This document shows positions 16,427 to 27,200 of a DNA stretch of 43,286 bases, piece by piece. The stretch is from the NCBI GenBank assembly GCA_964594045.1, contig CAZQKR010000038.1, positions 1 to 43,286 on the forward strand, given 5' to 3'. Source of the DNA: UBA2365 sp964594045 (lineage in GTDB: Bacteria > Bacteroidota > Bacteroidia > Chitinophagales > Saprospiraceae). The notes beneath the pieces were generated by a model that ran no database searches, had not been told where the DNA came from, and worked only from the letters and a program-made list of their open reading frames with translations. Every line of letters begins with the position of its first letter. The first letter of the stretch is position 1. The translations under genes were made by a program, and so were the position numbers.

Positions 16427-18856
16427 TCAGCTCCTGGATTTCTTTTCCGTCAAAGCGTGTTCGATCACTTCCATCATCTGGTTAACGTAAATGAACTTCA
16501 TCCCTTTAATGTAACTTTGGTCGATTTGCTTGATGTGTTTTTCATTTTCTGCACACAAAATGACCGAATTCAGTCCGGAACGCTTGGCTGCAAGAATTTT
16601 CTCCTTGATTCCTCCAACCGGCAACACTTTTCCCCTAAGCGTAATTTCACCTGTCATCGCCAGTCCTGTTTTCACCTTCTTCTTTAAAAAAGCTGAGGTC
16701 AATGCAGTCAGCATGGTGATGCCTGCGCTCGGACCGTCTTTCGGAATGGCGCCTTCAGGAACGTGAATATGTATATCATGCTGGTCAAAAGCTGACTCAT
16801 CGATACCCAATTTGCCTGCATTGGCCTTGATGAAACTCAATGCTGAAGTGGCTGACTCCTTCATCACATCACCGAGATTGCCGGTAAGGGTGAGTTTACC
16901 TTTTCCTTTGCTCAAACTGGCTTCGATGAAGAGAATATCTCCACCCACCATAGTCCATGCAAGCCCAATAGCCACACCCGGAGTATCTATCGATGCATCT
17001 CTGTTTTTATTATATTTTTGAGGGCCCAGAATACCGATCACCTCCTTGGATTCGATCACCTTGGTATAGGGTTCTTCTGTGGCCACTTTTTTGGCAACAT
17101 GACGCATGATCCTGCCAATCTCACGATTGAGATTTCGCACTCCAGATTCTCTGGTATAGCTTTGGATGACTTCCTGTATACCTGATTTATGCACCGTTAC
17201 CAACTGACTTTTAAGCCCGTGCGCTTCCAATTGTTGCGGGATGAGGTGTTTTTTGGCAATTTCAACTTTCTCCTCAGTTGAATAACCACTGAGATCTATG
17301 ACCTCCATTCTGTCCCTCAGCGCAGGCTGTATGGTGTTCATGGAATTTGCAGTTGCAATAAACAGTACTTTGGACAGATCATATTCAGATTCAAGGTAAT
17401 TATCATAAAATGTTGAGTTTTGCTCCGGATCCAGCACCTCCAGCAAGGCCGAGGACGGATCGCCGCGGAATGTGGCACCAATTTTATCGATCTCATCCAG
17501 AATAAATACCGGATTGGAATATTTGGCCTTCCTGATGGAACTCAAGATCCTTCCGGGCAATGCCCCGATATATGTTTTTCGGTGACCCCGGATCTCACTC
17601 TCGTCGTGCAATCCACCCAATGACATCCGGATGAATTCACGGCCCAAAGCCCTCGCTACAGATTTTCCCAATGAAGTTTTTCCCACTCCGGGAGGACCTA
17701 CCAGACAAATGATGGGGGCCTTCATGTCGCCTTTCAGTTTAAGCACGGCCAGATGCTCTATGATCCTCTCTTTGACATCTTTTAGCCCGAAATGATCCTC
17801 ATCCAGTATTTTTCTGACTTTTTTAAGGTCAAAATTATCTTTGGAAATGCTGTCCCAGGGTAAATCCACAAAAAATTCGAGGTAATTATAGGCAATACTG
17901 TAATCTGGCGCCTGCGGATTCATCCGGCGCACCTTGGCGAGCTCTGTTTCAAACTTCCTGGCTGCTGACTCAGGCCATTGCATGGCTTTAGCCCGCTCTT
18001 CCAGTTGGAGCAGGTCCTGTTCCTGAGGATTTTGCCCGAGCTCCTTCTGAATGGTTTTAAGTTGCTGATTCAGAAAATAGTCTTTTTGCTGCTGTTCAAT
18101 CTCAGAACGGACTTTTGACTCAATCTGGCCCTTCAATTCCAATATTTTAAGCTCAGCATCCATTAACTGGAGAACTTTTTCAGCCCTAAGGTTCAGTTCC
18201 GCAACCTCCAGCAATTCCTGTTTTTGTGCAATGCTGATGTTGAGATTGGTCGAGACGAGATTGAGCAGAAAATAATCATTGCTGACATTGTCAATCATCA
18301 TTACTGCCTCATTGGGAATATGGCTTGAAAGATGTATGATCTTCCGGGCTTTCTCCCGTATCGCAGACATCGTTGCCTTGAAATGTATGTTGTCCCGGTC
18401 ATAAAAATCCTTCAGCGGAATGCAGGCACCTCGAAGATATGGCGTTTCTCCAGTAAGCCTTTCCAGCTGGCATCTTTTCCTCCCCTGCAGAATGGCTGTG
18501 GTTGTGTTATCCGGCATTTTGAGGATCTTCACAACCTTCGCCAGTGTCCCGATATGATAGATATCATCAAACCCTGGATCTTCAACTTCAGCTGATCGCT
18601 GGGTAAAAGTTGCGATCCACCGGTCTCCCCTGAAGGCTGCCTGAATGGATTGAGAAGATTTTTCCCTGCCGATGGTGATCGGCATGACCGTGCCCGGATA
18701 TAAGATCGTATTCGTCAATGCCAAAATAGGAATATCCCCCGGAATATCCACTTCCCCATCGATTTCATCTTCATCGGAAATGCCGAAAAATGGAAATTGT
18801 CCACTCTCGTCAACTATATCTTGCATAAAAAATTCTTCAAACATATTTTTTTTCAT
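16427..18856 (-). CDS. lon: ATP-dependent Lon protease
   Basis: An 809-residue cytoplasmic AAA+ serine protease that degrades misfolded and regulatory proteins. In order: the LON substrate-binding domain (about 41-240), coiled-coil region, AAA+ module with Walker A GPPGVGKT (387-394) and Walker B ILDEID (452-457), and the Lon protease domain with catalytic Ser710 in KDGPSAG and Lys753 in GGIKEK. The Ser-Lys spacing of 43 matches that of E. coli Lon. The length is standard. It is transcribed leftward, divergent from the MoxR gene. Confidence 0.97.
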   Translation of the reverse strand: MKKNMFEEFFMQDIVDESGQFPFFGISDEDEIDGEVDIPGDIPILALTNTILYPGTVMPITIGREKSSQSIQAAFRGDRWIATFTQRSAEVEDPGFDDIYHIGTLAKVVKILKMPDNTTTAILQGRKRCQLERLTGETPYLRGACIPLKDFYDRDNIHFKATMSAIREKARKIIHLSSHIPNEAVMMIDNVSNDYFLLNLVSTNLNISIAQKQELLEVAELNLRAEKVLQLMDAELKILELKGQIESKVRSEIEQQQKDYFLNQQLKTIQKELGQNPQEQDLLQLEERAKAMQWPESAARKFETELAKVRRMNPQAPDYSIAYNYLEFFVDLPWDSISKDNFDLKKVRKILDEDHFGLKDVKERIIEHLAVLKLKGDMKAPIICLVGPPGVGKTSLGKSVARALGREFIRMSLGGLHDESEIRGHRKTYIGALPGRILSSIRKAKYSNPVFILDEIDKIGATFRGDPSSALLEVLDPEQNSTFYDNYLESEYDLSKVLFIATANSMNTIQPALRDRMEVIDLSGYSTEEKVEIAKKHLIPQQLEAHGLKSQLVTVHKSGIQEVIQSYTRESGVRNLNREIGRIMRHVAKKVATEEPYTKVIESKEVIGILGPQKYNKNRDASIDTPGVAIGLAWTMVGGDILFIEASLSKGKGKLTLTGNLGDVMKESATSALSFIKANAGKLGIDESAFDQHDIHIHVPEGAIPKDGPSAGITMLTALTSAFLKKKVKTGLAMTGEITLRGKVLPVGGIKEKILAAKRSGLNSVILCAENEKHIKQIDQSYIKGMKFIYVNQMMEVIEHALTEKKSRS

Positions 18857-19247
18857 TGAATTTTAATGTTGGCAATAATTATACCAGCAGAATTAAAGGA
18901 CTTTTTGTCAGTTGAATGATTATTTTGATCGACTTTTAGTCAGAAAAGGACTGTTCAAACATGAATTTTGGCAGATCATCAGAATTCATATATACTATCA
19001 GTTTTTAAAGCCATTTTCAATTTATTGAGCATTAAAATTTTTTCTTTGCCTGAGGTTGAACGATTCAATTACCATTTCATCATTTTTTGACCACATTTTC
19101 ATTAAAATCAAAAAAACCAAAAGCCTTTTAACACACCATTTCATTAAATCATTCGTTTAAGCTATTTTTGAGCCTTTTTTGGAGAACATTGAAGTTTTTC
19201 ACAGGTTAATTATATTACAAACTGAACTTAGTTTAAAAAATATATTT
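18857..19247. other. Divergent promoter region, lon / MoxR
   Basis: A 391-base AT-rich gap between two divergent genes. It contains a -7 box for the MoxR gene (19163-19170). No CIRCE-like inverted repeat, small gene or other repeat was seen. Confidence 0.5.
19163..19170 (+). promoter_or_regulatory. -7 box for the MoxR gene
   Basis: TATTTTTG fits TAnnTTTG and would start transcription about 70 bases before the ATG at 19248. No TTG -33 element at good spacing was found. Confidence 0.4.
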
Positions 19248-20216
19248 ATGAGCAACAGATTTGCAAATGATGTAGAAGCAGTTGACGGATTGGCACAATC
19301 CTATAAAGAACTCAAAAGTGAGATCGGAAAAATGATCATCGGACAGGATGATGTTGTTCAATCCGTCCTGATGAGTCTTTTCAGCAATGGACACAGCTTG
19401 CTGGTTGGCGTACCCGGACTGGCAAAAACGCTGCTGATCCAGACCATTTCGGATGTATTGGATCTCTCATTCAAAAGGATACAGTTTACGCCTGACCTCA
19501 TGCCATCCGACATCACCGGAACTGAAATACTGGATGACAGCCGGAATTTCCGGTTCAATAAAGGTCCGCTATTCGCCAATATCGTTCTGGCAGATGAAAT
19601 CAACAGGACTCCGCCCAAAACACAGGCAGCACTGCTCGAAGCCATGCAGGAAAGGTCTGTAACCGTCAGTGGCACGTCTCATGTTTTGCCAAAGCCGTTT
19701 TTTGTGCTGGCAACCCAAAACCCGATCGAGCAGGAAGGTACCTATCCATTACCGGAAGCGCAATTGGACCGTTTTATGTTCAATATTGATCTGGATTATC
19801 CGGCTTTCCATGAAGAGATCGATGTAGTTAAAAATACCACCTCGAATAAAGTGATCGAACTCAAACATGTGTTGAATGCCGAAGAAATCCTGTTTTTCCA
19901 GCAACTGGTCAGAAGGATTCCGATCGCAGACAATGTGTTGAATTATGCAGTTACACTTTCCTCCAAAACAAGGCCTAAAACTGCCAATGCGACCGATGCT
20001 GTCAACCAATACATTTCCTGGGGCGCAGGGCCACGTGCTTCCCAATACCTGGTTGTAGGCGCCAAATGCCATGCAGCTATTCATGGCAAATATTCTCCTG
20101 ATATCGAAGATGTGAAAGCAGTGGCGCATATCGTACTGAAGCACAGGATCGTTCTCAATTATAAAGCAGAAGCTGAAGGTATTTCTGAGAAGGATATCAT
20201 CAATGGACTACTATAA
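19248..20216 (+). CDS. MoxR-family AAA+ ATPase
   Basis: A 322-residue AAA+ chaperone-like ATPase. I chose the ATG at 19248; the frame extends upstream only to a TTG at 19179 with a non-conserved sequence. Walker A is GVPGLAKT (54-61), the variant typical of MoxR proteins. Walker B is VLADEIN (113-119), followed by RTPPKTQAALLEAMQE and the sensor-1 block ATQNP. MoxR proteins usually precede DUF58 and VWA-domain (Bat) genes and help to assemble their targets. Here the next gene is gyrB after a 359-base non-coding gap, so the partner genes are missing from the immediate neighbourhood. Confidence 0.92.
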   Translation: MSNRFANDVEAVDGLAQSYKELKSEIGKMIIGQDDVVQSVLMSLFSNGHSLLVGVPGLAKTLLIQTISDVLDLSFKRIQFTPDLMPSDITGTEILDDSRNFRFNKGPLFANIVLADEINRTPPKTQAALLEAMQERSVTVSGTSHVLPKPFFVLATQNPIEQEGTYPLPEAQLDRFMFNIDLDYPAFHEEIDVVKNTTSNKVIELKHVLNAEEILFFQQLVRRIPIADNVLNYAVTLSSKTRPKTANATDAVNQYISWGAGPRASQYLVVGAKCHAAIHGKYSPDIEDVKAVAHIVLKHRIVLNYKAEAEGISEKDIINGLL

Positions 20217-20272
20217 ATCATTGAGGATCAAAAGCTGAATGATCTTTAGATACAGTTGACCTGTCTATATTA

Positions 20273-20339
20273 GACAAAATAAAATATATTTTTGTCTGAA
20301 TTGGACAAAAGCGTCTTGTACCTTCAGTTTACTTTTGTC
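20273..20339. repeat. Four alternating GACAAAA heptamers
   Basis: GACAAAA (20273-20279), TTTTGTC (20290-20296), GACAAAA (20304-20310) and TTTTGTC (20333-20339) alternate in orientation. They form two hairpins (stems 20272-20279/20290-20297 and 20303-20311/20332-20340). The block lies just after the MoxR gene and about 240 bases before gyrB. It could be a terminator region or a multi-site operator. Confidence 0.5.
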
Positions 20340-20395
20340 CTATCAAAAGAAGACCGAATGTTTAACTGAAGTCTTTGAAAACCAGTTCTTCAAAT

Positions 20396-20455
20396 GATTT
20401 GCCGGAATAAGATCTGTCAATGTGCTTCACCCGCCTGACAGATCTTCGGCAAATC
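20396..20455. repeat. Long hairpin upstream of gyrB
   Basis: Arms 20396-20419 and 20436-20455 pair over an 11 bp stem (AAGATCTGTCA with its complement) and, past a small bulge, a 9 bp stem (GATTTGCCG), around a 16-base loop. There is no T-tract on the plus strand. It may terminate the MoxR transcript or be a small repeat element. Confidence 0.6.
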
Positions 20456-20518
20456 TTATTTAATTTCCATATTGTCAGGGTGTCAATAAAAATATTCATA
20501 TTGTTTTCAGATTTCCGA

Positions 20519-20549
20519 TTGGCTATCCCGGCAATTTTTTGTACCTTTG
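20519..20549 (+). promoter_or_regulatory. gyrB promoter
   Basis: TTGG at 20519-20522 and TACCTTTG at 20542-20549 are separated by 19 bases, a good match to the Bacteroidota -33 TTG / -7 TAnnTTTG promoter. The start codon is 26 bases downstream, preceded by an unusually clear ribosome binding site, TAGGAG at 20565-20570. Confidence 0.75.
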
Positions 20550-20575
20550 TGTGTTTTTCAAAAATAGGAGAATAG

Positions 20576-22519
20576 ATGAGTAACTCAAACAACTATGATG
20601 CCAGTAATATTCAGGCGCTGGAAGGATTGGAAGCGGTCAGAAAAAGGCCGGGAATGTATATTGGAAGCACTGATATTAAAGGTCTTCATCACCTCGTTTG
20701 GGAGGTGGTGGACAACTCAATTGACGAACACCTTGCAGGCTATTGCAATAATATTGAATTATTTATCCATAAAGACAACAGTGTAACTGTTAAGGATGAT
20801 GGAAGAGGTATTCCGGTGGGAATCCACGAAAAGCTGCAAAAATCAGCTCTTGAAGTCGTAATGACCGTATTGCATGCAGGTGGAAAGTTCGATAAGGACA
20901 CCTACAAAGTTTCCGGTGGATTGCATGGTGTCGGTATCTCAGTGGTGAATGCACTTTCCAGCAAACTACAAGTGGAAGTTCACAGAGATGGTAAAGCCTA
21001 TGGCCAAACATATATTCAGGGTGTGCCAAAAGAGCCGGTAAAACCAATTGGCGATGCGGTAGGCACTGGCACTTATGTTACCTTCTGGCCTAATCCTGAA
21101 ATCTTTGAAACGACCATTATTGATGCCAATACGCTGGTTGTCAGATTAAAAGAACTTGCATACCTGAATAAAGGCCTGAAACTCATTATGACAGATGAAA
21201 GAGAACCAGGCAAAGACGGAAATCCCAAAGTCTATAAGTTTCATTCAGAAGGAGGATTAAAAGAGTTCGTTTTATATCTTGACGAAACCAAAGTTCCACT
21301 GATCGATGAAGCCATTTATGTCACAGGTGAAAAAGATAATGTGATCGTTGAAGTGGCCATGCATTACAATACCGGCTACACAGAAAACATACTTTCCTTT
21401 GTCAACAATATCAAAACCGCTGACGGAGGAACCCATGTCAACGGATTCAGGCGTGCCATCACCCGCGAATTTAAAAAATACGGCGATACGAATGCCTTGT
21501 TCAAAAAAGTCAATTTTGAACTCAGCGGAGAAGATTTCCGGGAAGGCCTTACCGCTATTGTTTCTGTAAAAGTGCCTGAACCACAATTCAAAGGACAGAC
21601 AAAGGGTGAACTGGGAAATTCCGAGGTTACAGCCATAGTCTCACAGCTTGTTGGAGATGCGCTCAAAGTATTCCTTGAAGAGAATCCTAAACTGGCCAAA
21701 ACCATTGTAGATAAAGTGATCCTTGCCGCAACTGCCAGAAATGCCGCCAGAAAAGCAAGGGAAATGGTTCAGCGAAAAAACGTGCTGACAGGAGGAGGTT
21801 TGCCGGGCAAACTGGCTGATTGCAGCTCGAAGGATCCTGCCATTTCCGAGATCTACCTGGTGGAAGGAGACTCCGCAGGTGGAACTGCCAAGCAAGGCCG
21901 GGACAGAAAATTCCAGGCGATCCTGCCCTTGCGCGGAAAGATCCTCAATGTTGAAAAAGCCCTTGAATACAAGATCTACGAAAATGAAGAGATTAAAAAT
22001 ATGTTCACCGCATTGGGCGTCCGGATCGAAGAAGTTGATGGCGAACGTATTTTGAATATAGAGAAACTTCGGTACCATAAGATCATCATCATGACAGACG
22101 CTGACGTGGACGGAAGTCATATCTCTACCCTGATACTGACTTTCTTCTTCCGTTACATGAACCGGCTGATCAAGGAAGGGTATATCTATATCGCTTCACC
22201 TCCGCTTTACCTGATCAAAAAAGGAAAGAATTCCGTTTATTGCTGGAATGAAAAGGAACGGGAAGAAACCGTCAGAAACTTCAGCGAAAACGAGAATGAC
22301 AAATCCATCAAAATCCAGCGCTACAAAGGTCTGGGAGAAATGAACGCTGAACAGCTTTGGGAAACTACCATGGATCCGGATACCCGTATCCTCAAGCAAG
22401 TCAATATTGATGATGCAATTGAAGCTGACAGGATTTTCTCTATGTTGATGGGCGATGAAGTTCCACCAAGAAGAGAATTCATTGAGGACAATGCATTGTA
22501 TGCCAACGTAGATGCCTGA
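20576..22519 (+). CDS. gyrB: DNA gyrase subunit B
   Basis: A 647-residue type II topoisomerase ATPase subunit that, with GyrA, introduces negative supercoils. The GHKL ATPase domain shows E43 and N47 in WEVVDNSIDE, DDGRGIP (74-80) and GGLHGVG (114-120). The transducer follows, then the TOPRIM domain with EGDSAGG (E430) and DADVDGSH (D508, D510, D512), and the closing YKGLGEMN block near 583-590. The length is that of the short form, without the roughly 170-residue insert of E. coli GyrB. gyrA is not in the window. ParE is the alternative, but the sequence fits GyrB better. Confidence 0.95.
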   Translation: MSNSNNYDASNIQALEGLEAVRKRPGMYIGSTDIKGLHHLVWEVVDNSIDEHLAGYCNNIELFIHKDNSVTVKDDGRGIPVGIHEKLQKSALEVVMTVLHAGGKFDKDTYKVSGGLHGVGISVVNALSSKLQVEVHRDGKAYGQTYIQGVPKEPVKPIGDAVGTGTYVTFWPNPEIFETTIIDANTLVVRLKELAYLNKGLKLIMTDEREPGKDGNPKVYKFHSEGGLKEFVLYLDETKVPLIDEAIYVTGEKDNVIVEVAMHYNTGYTENILSFVNNIKTADGGTHVNGFRRAITREFKKYGDTNALFKKVNFELSGEDFREGLTAIVSVKVPEPQFKGQTKGELGNSEVTAIVSQLVGDALKVFLEENPKLAKTIVDKVILAATARNAARKAREMVQRKNVLTGGGLPGKLADCSSKDPAISEIYLVEGDSAGGTAKQGRDRKFQAILPLRGKILNVEKALEYKIYENEEIKNMFTALGVRIEEVDGERILNIEKLRYHKIIIMTDADVDGSHISTLILTFFFRYMNRLIKEGYIYIASPPLYLIKKGKNSVYCWNEKEREETVRNFSENENDKSIKIQRYKGLGEMNAEQLWETTMDPDTRILKQVNIDDAIEADRIFSMLMGDEVPPRREFIEDNALYANVDA

Positions 22520-22523
22520 TCTA

Positions 22524-22539
22524 TTGACATAGATGTCAA
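22524..22539 (+). terminator. Weak hairpin after gyrB
   Basis: TTGACAT and ATGTCAA form a 7 bp stem around AG, followed by CTTTTGGGTTTT. The stem is GC-poor, so termination strength is doubtful. Confidence 0.35.
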
Positions 22540-22718
22540 CTTTTGGGTTTTGATCAGTAATGATATGTGTCCTGACTACTGCTTGATATCGCTCATTCAG
22601 TTTGTGCCATCTGTTTTTCGTTCTTCATGATCTAGGTCTGCTTTATGAAATACAAAAATTTTCACCAAATAATATTTGGAAAAATAAATTTATTTTTCGC
22701 TTAAAATCAAGGCATTTT

Positions 22719-22750
22719 TTGGCACATTCGATGTATTAAAAGTATTTTTG
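22719..22750 (+). promoter_or_regulatory. Promoter of the antiporter gene
   Basis: TTG at 22719-22721 and TATTTTTG at 22743-22750, 21 bases apart, match the Bacteroidota consensus. The ATG is 31 bases downstream. Confidence 0.65.
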
Positions 22751-22780
22751 CCCATCTTTTAATAAAACAAAAATATTACC

Positions 22781-24082
22781 ATGATCGAAAAGACAATGCC
22801 TTTATGGGCTTCCATACCGTTTGTGCTCATGCTCGCCATGATCGCAGTGGGTCCGTTGACCTTCCACCATTGGTGGGAAAACAATAAAAACAAGCTGATC
22901 GTTTCACTCGTCCTGGGTATTCCAACAGCGATTTATCTGATCGTTCAGGGCCTGACAGATGCCTTGTTGCACCAGATCTTTTATGATTATGTGCCATTTA
23001 TCATTTTGCTGGGCGCGTTATTTACCATCACCGGAGGAATTCACTTGAAAGGTGATATCCAGGCAAAACCTACTACAAATCTTATTTTCCTTGGAATCGG
23101 AGCGGTTCTGGCTTCAATAATGGGTACTACCGGAGCTGCCATGTTGTTGATCCGTCCAGTTATCCGAACCAACTCTGAAAGAAAATACAAGGTTCACACC
23201 ATTTTATTTTTTATTGCCATCGTTGCCAATGCAGGTGGCTTGCTCACACCGCTGGGTGACCCGCCATTGTTCCTGTTGTACCTCAGGGGAGCTTCTTTTG
23301 ACTGGTTCCTGCACATGGTGCCTGAATGGCTCTTTGTAAATGGTGTGCTCTTGATCATCTACTTCATATATGACTCTTTTTACTATAAAAAAGAGCCAAC
23401 TGCAAATATCAAAGCGGACATCACTCAAATAGAACCGATCAGACTTTCCGGAAACATCAATTTCCTTTTCCTCCTGGGTGTTGTGCTCTCTGTAGCATTC
23501 CTGAATCAGCAATACATCCATGCCATACATGAAAATCATGCGATCGGTTTTGTAAGGGAAATCGCAATTGCATCGATGGCAATTTTATCCCTTATCTTTA
23601 CTAAAAAAGCCCTGAGAATCGAGAATAAATTTACCTGGGAACCGATCAAGGAAGTGGCCTTTTTGTTCCTCGGTATTTTTGTAACCATGGTTCCGGCATT
23701 ACGCTACTTAGCTGAAAATGCAGCAAATTTCGGTATTGACACGCCTGTAGAGTTTTATTATGCAACAGGGGCACTGAGTTCATTTTTAGATAATGCACCA
23801 ACCGCTGTTTCTTTTCATGAACTAGCTAAAGGTCTCGGTGATTTACACTTGGGCTCCAAAATTGTTGCCGGTATCCCTGAAATGCTGCTGACTGCTATTT
23901 CACTGGGTGCCGTATTCTTCGGAGCAATGACATACATCGGAAATGGTCCGAACTTCATGGTCAAAGCCATAGCTGAAGAGAACAAGATCGATATGCCCAG
24001 TTTCTTTGGGTATATGTTCAAATTTACACTCATCATTTTGTTACCGGTATACATCATTACACAATTGCTGTTTATACACTGA
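22781..24082 (+). CDS. NhaD-type sodium/proton antiporter
   Basis: A 433-residue inner-membrane protein with about a dozen hydrophobic segments, belonging to the ion transporter (ArsB/NhaD) superfamily. The diagnostic blocks are MGTTGAAMLLIRPVIR (about 111-126), with NAGGLLTPLGDPPLFL (about 150-165) in the first half and SSFLDNAPTAVSFHELA plus GAVFFGAMTYIGNGPNFMV in the second; each half holds one of the two re-entrant loops. It probably exports Na+ in exchange for protons for pH and salt homeostasis. It is a single-gene unit with its own promoter and terminator. Confidence 0.9.
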   Translation: MIEKTMPLWASIPFVLMLAMIAVGPLTFHHWWENNKNKLIVSLVLGIPTAIYLIVQGLTDALLHQIFYDYVPFIILLGALFTITGGIHLKGDIQAKPTTNLIFLGIGAVLASIMGTTGAAMLLIRPVIRTNSERKYKVHTILFFIAIVANAGGLLTPLGDPPLFLLYLRGASFDWFLHMVPEWLFVNGVLLIIYFIYDSFYYKKEPTANIKADITQIEPIRLSGNINFLFLLGVVLSVAFLNQQYIHAIHENHAIGFVREIAIASMAILSLIFTKKALRIENKFTWEPIKEVAFLFLGIFVTMVPALRYLAENAANFGIDTPVEFYYATGALSSFLDNAPTAVSFHELAKGLGDLHLGSKIVAGIPEMLLTAISLGAVFFGAMTYIGNGPNFMVKAIAEENKIDMPSFFGYMFKFTLIILLPVYIITQLLFIH

Positions 24083-24124
24083 TCCGGAATATCAGGGCAC
24101 TTAACACACCTGAAACATACAAAA

Positions 24125-24161
24125 GACGCTCACGATCATGATTGTGAGCGTTCTTTTTTTT
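24125..24161 (+). terminator. Rho-independent terminator after the antiporter gene
   Basis: ACGCTCAC (24126-24133) pairs with GTGAGCGT (24144-24151), with further pairing inside, and is followed by eight T residues (24154-24161). Confidence 0.88.
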
Positions 24162-24299
24162 AGGACCCGAGCAGTTTCTGTACTATGGATTAGCCAAACA
24201 GATTATTTCCACTTTTTTTCATGAATAATTTTACTGATTTGCAGATATTCTGCCAATTATTGGTTATTTTGCTTCATTTCTGATTAAATCCCTATAAAA

Positions 24300-27200
24300 A
24301 TGGATCAATCAACAGAATGGACAAAAAAACAGCAGGAATTGCTGTTCAATGATGCCTTTAATCAACTGAATGATAACCAGAAACAAGCAGTCACCCAATT
24401 TGAAGGACCTCTTTTTGTGCTTGCCGGACCCGGAACAGGAAAAACACAGATACTGGCCATGCGCATTGGTTATATCCTTCAACATACTGATGCCCAGCCT
24501 CACAACATCCTTTGCCTGACTTATACCGATGCCGGAACCATCGCTATGAGAAAAAGGCTTTTGCAATTTATCGGCCCAACGGCTTACAACCTCCATATTT
24601 TTACCTTCCACGCATTTACCAATCAGGTCATCAGGGAAAACATGCACCTTTTTGGAGGAATAAAAGAATTGCAGCCGCTCTCCGACCTGGAAAAGACCGA
24701 ATTATTCATCGATCTGATCGATCAGATCCCCACTGACAACCCATTGAAAAGATTCAAGGGTAAAGTTTATTACGATCAAAAAAATCTGGAGAGCCTGTTC
24801 AACGATATGAAAAGAGAGGGCTGGGACCCGCAATTCATCAAAAATAAAATTGAGGAATACCTGGAAAACCTGAAAAATGACCCTGAAATGTTTTATAAAA
24901 GAAAAACATCTACGAAAACCAAAGTATATGAGAAAGGGGACTTTAAAGAAAATGCATTTAATGAAGCTGTCGAGAAAATGAACCGGCTGAAAGCCGCAGC
25001 AGATCAGTTTGATGTTTATGAAAATATGCTGATGAAAAGGGGACGTTATGATTATGACGATATGATCCTGTGGGTGCTTAAAGCCTTTGAGGAACACCCT
25101 AACTTACTGCTTAAATACCAGGAACAATACCTTTATTTCCTGGTGGATGAATACCAGGATACCAATGGAGCACAGAATAAAATTCTTGAAAAACTCATCG
25201 ATTACTGGGCTTCTCCCAACGTTTTTGCCGTAGGAGATGACGACCAGGCAATTTATCGTTTTCAGGGAGCCAATATGGAAAACATTCTCGGATTTGTCCA
25301 AAAATACAATCCACAGGTCATTGTACTCAACACCAATTACAGATCTGTTCAGCAGATCATTGATGCGAGCTCCGCTTTGATCAAAAACAATCAGCAAAGA
25401 CTTAATAATCAATTGCAGATTGATAAAAATATCAGCGCTTCGGAAGCCAATAAGCTCATAACATACAAGGTGGCTATTCACGAATATCCAAACCCGGCAC
25501 AGGAAGAAGCTGCCATTTTCTGGGAGATCCACAAACTGAAAAATGAAGGTTTCCCCCTGAATAAGATTGCAGTTATTTACCGCAATCACAAACAGGTTGA
25601 AAACCTGACAAAAGTATTGGAAGGTGAAAACTTCCCTGTAAATATCAGGAAAAAACTTGATATACTGACGGAACCCTATATAGCAAATATTATTGGTATA
25701 CTTCAGTTCATCCATTATGAATTAAAAGAAACAGGACTGAGGGAAGACCTGCTATTCCAGACGATGATCGCGCCCATCTTCGGTGTAAAGTATTCAGATA
25801 CCATCAGGATCAGCAAGGCAACTGCCTATAACCGCGAAACCAAAGAAAAGAAATTCTGGTTGGAGATCATATCAGACAAGGATGTCATGATCTCCATCGG
25901 CATCAGTGAAGCAGATAAAATACACAATATTTACAAGATGCTGACCAACTGGATCAACCTGGCACCGACCACAACTGTTCAACTCCTTTTCGAGAAGATC
26001 ATCACCGAAAGCGGTATGCTCAATAAAGCATTGACTTCACCTGACAGCCATTGGAAAATCCAGCTGTTGACAAGTCTCTTCGATTTCATCAAAAGTGAAA
26101 GCGTAAGAAATCCTTTTATGAAGCTCGGAGATTTCATTGACTCACTCGACAAAATGAAACAAAGCGGAATTTCACTTCCATTGGTCAAGATCATCTCATC
26201 CAATGATGGTGTTCATTTCATAACTGCCCATTCGGCAAAAGGCTTGGAATTTCAAAAAGTATTTCTGATCGGAGCCACTAAAGACAATTGGGAAGGCAAA
26301 AATGCTGGCAACACAGGCTTCGGCTATCCTCCCAATATTCTGTTGGCCAACCAGGAAAATAAAGAAGAGGATGAAAGAAGGGTATTTTATGTTGCTGCTA
26401 CAAGAGCGGAACAGGAATTGTTCATCAGTTATGCCGGTGCAAAAGACGATGGTGCACAGATCGAAGCATCCAGGTATGTCACTGAACTTGCCGAAGCAAC
26501 AACTGCCATCACCAGAAAGGAATGCAAGGTTGACATTGGACCTTTGATCAGTTATAAAGCCAGGACCATGCAGGAACTGGCTCTGCCACCACATGAATGG
26601 CTTGAATCATCCCTTATCGATGAGGTACTGGAAAATTATGAGATGAGTGTGACCGATCTCAATAAATATCTCAGATGTCCGGTGACTTTTTATTATGAAA
26701 ATATTATCCGCGTACCTTCTGCCAGAACAGCAAGTACAGGTTTTGGCTCTGCCATCCATTTTGCACTGGAACAATTCTTTAAGGATAGCTTGAAGACAAC
26801 CAAAAAAGGGTTTGGATCAGCTCAGTTGTTGACGGAGTTTTTCCAAACTGGCATGAAAATTTATCGTTCACATTTTACAGAAAAGGAATTTGCATTGCAT
26901 TTACATCTGGGCGTGGAAATTTTGAACAAATATCATGCTGACAAGCTGGCATCATGGTTTGAACCAGATGATTACAAGATGGAACACTACATTTCCAATG
27001 TACATTTCAACCAGATCCCTATCAAGGGTATGATCGATAAAATAGAGTTTTATAAGGATGGCGTTCATGTCATTGATTACAAAACCGGAAAACCTGAAAA
27101 TGCGAAAAAAAAGGTATCAGGTCCTAAAAATGAGGAAGATCCCGGTGGAGACTATTGGCGGCAGATCATCTTTTACAAGATCCTGCTGGATAATGACACT

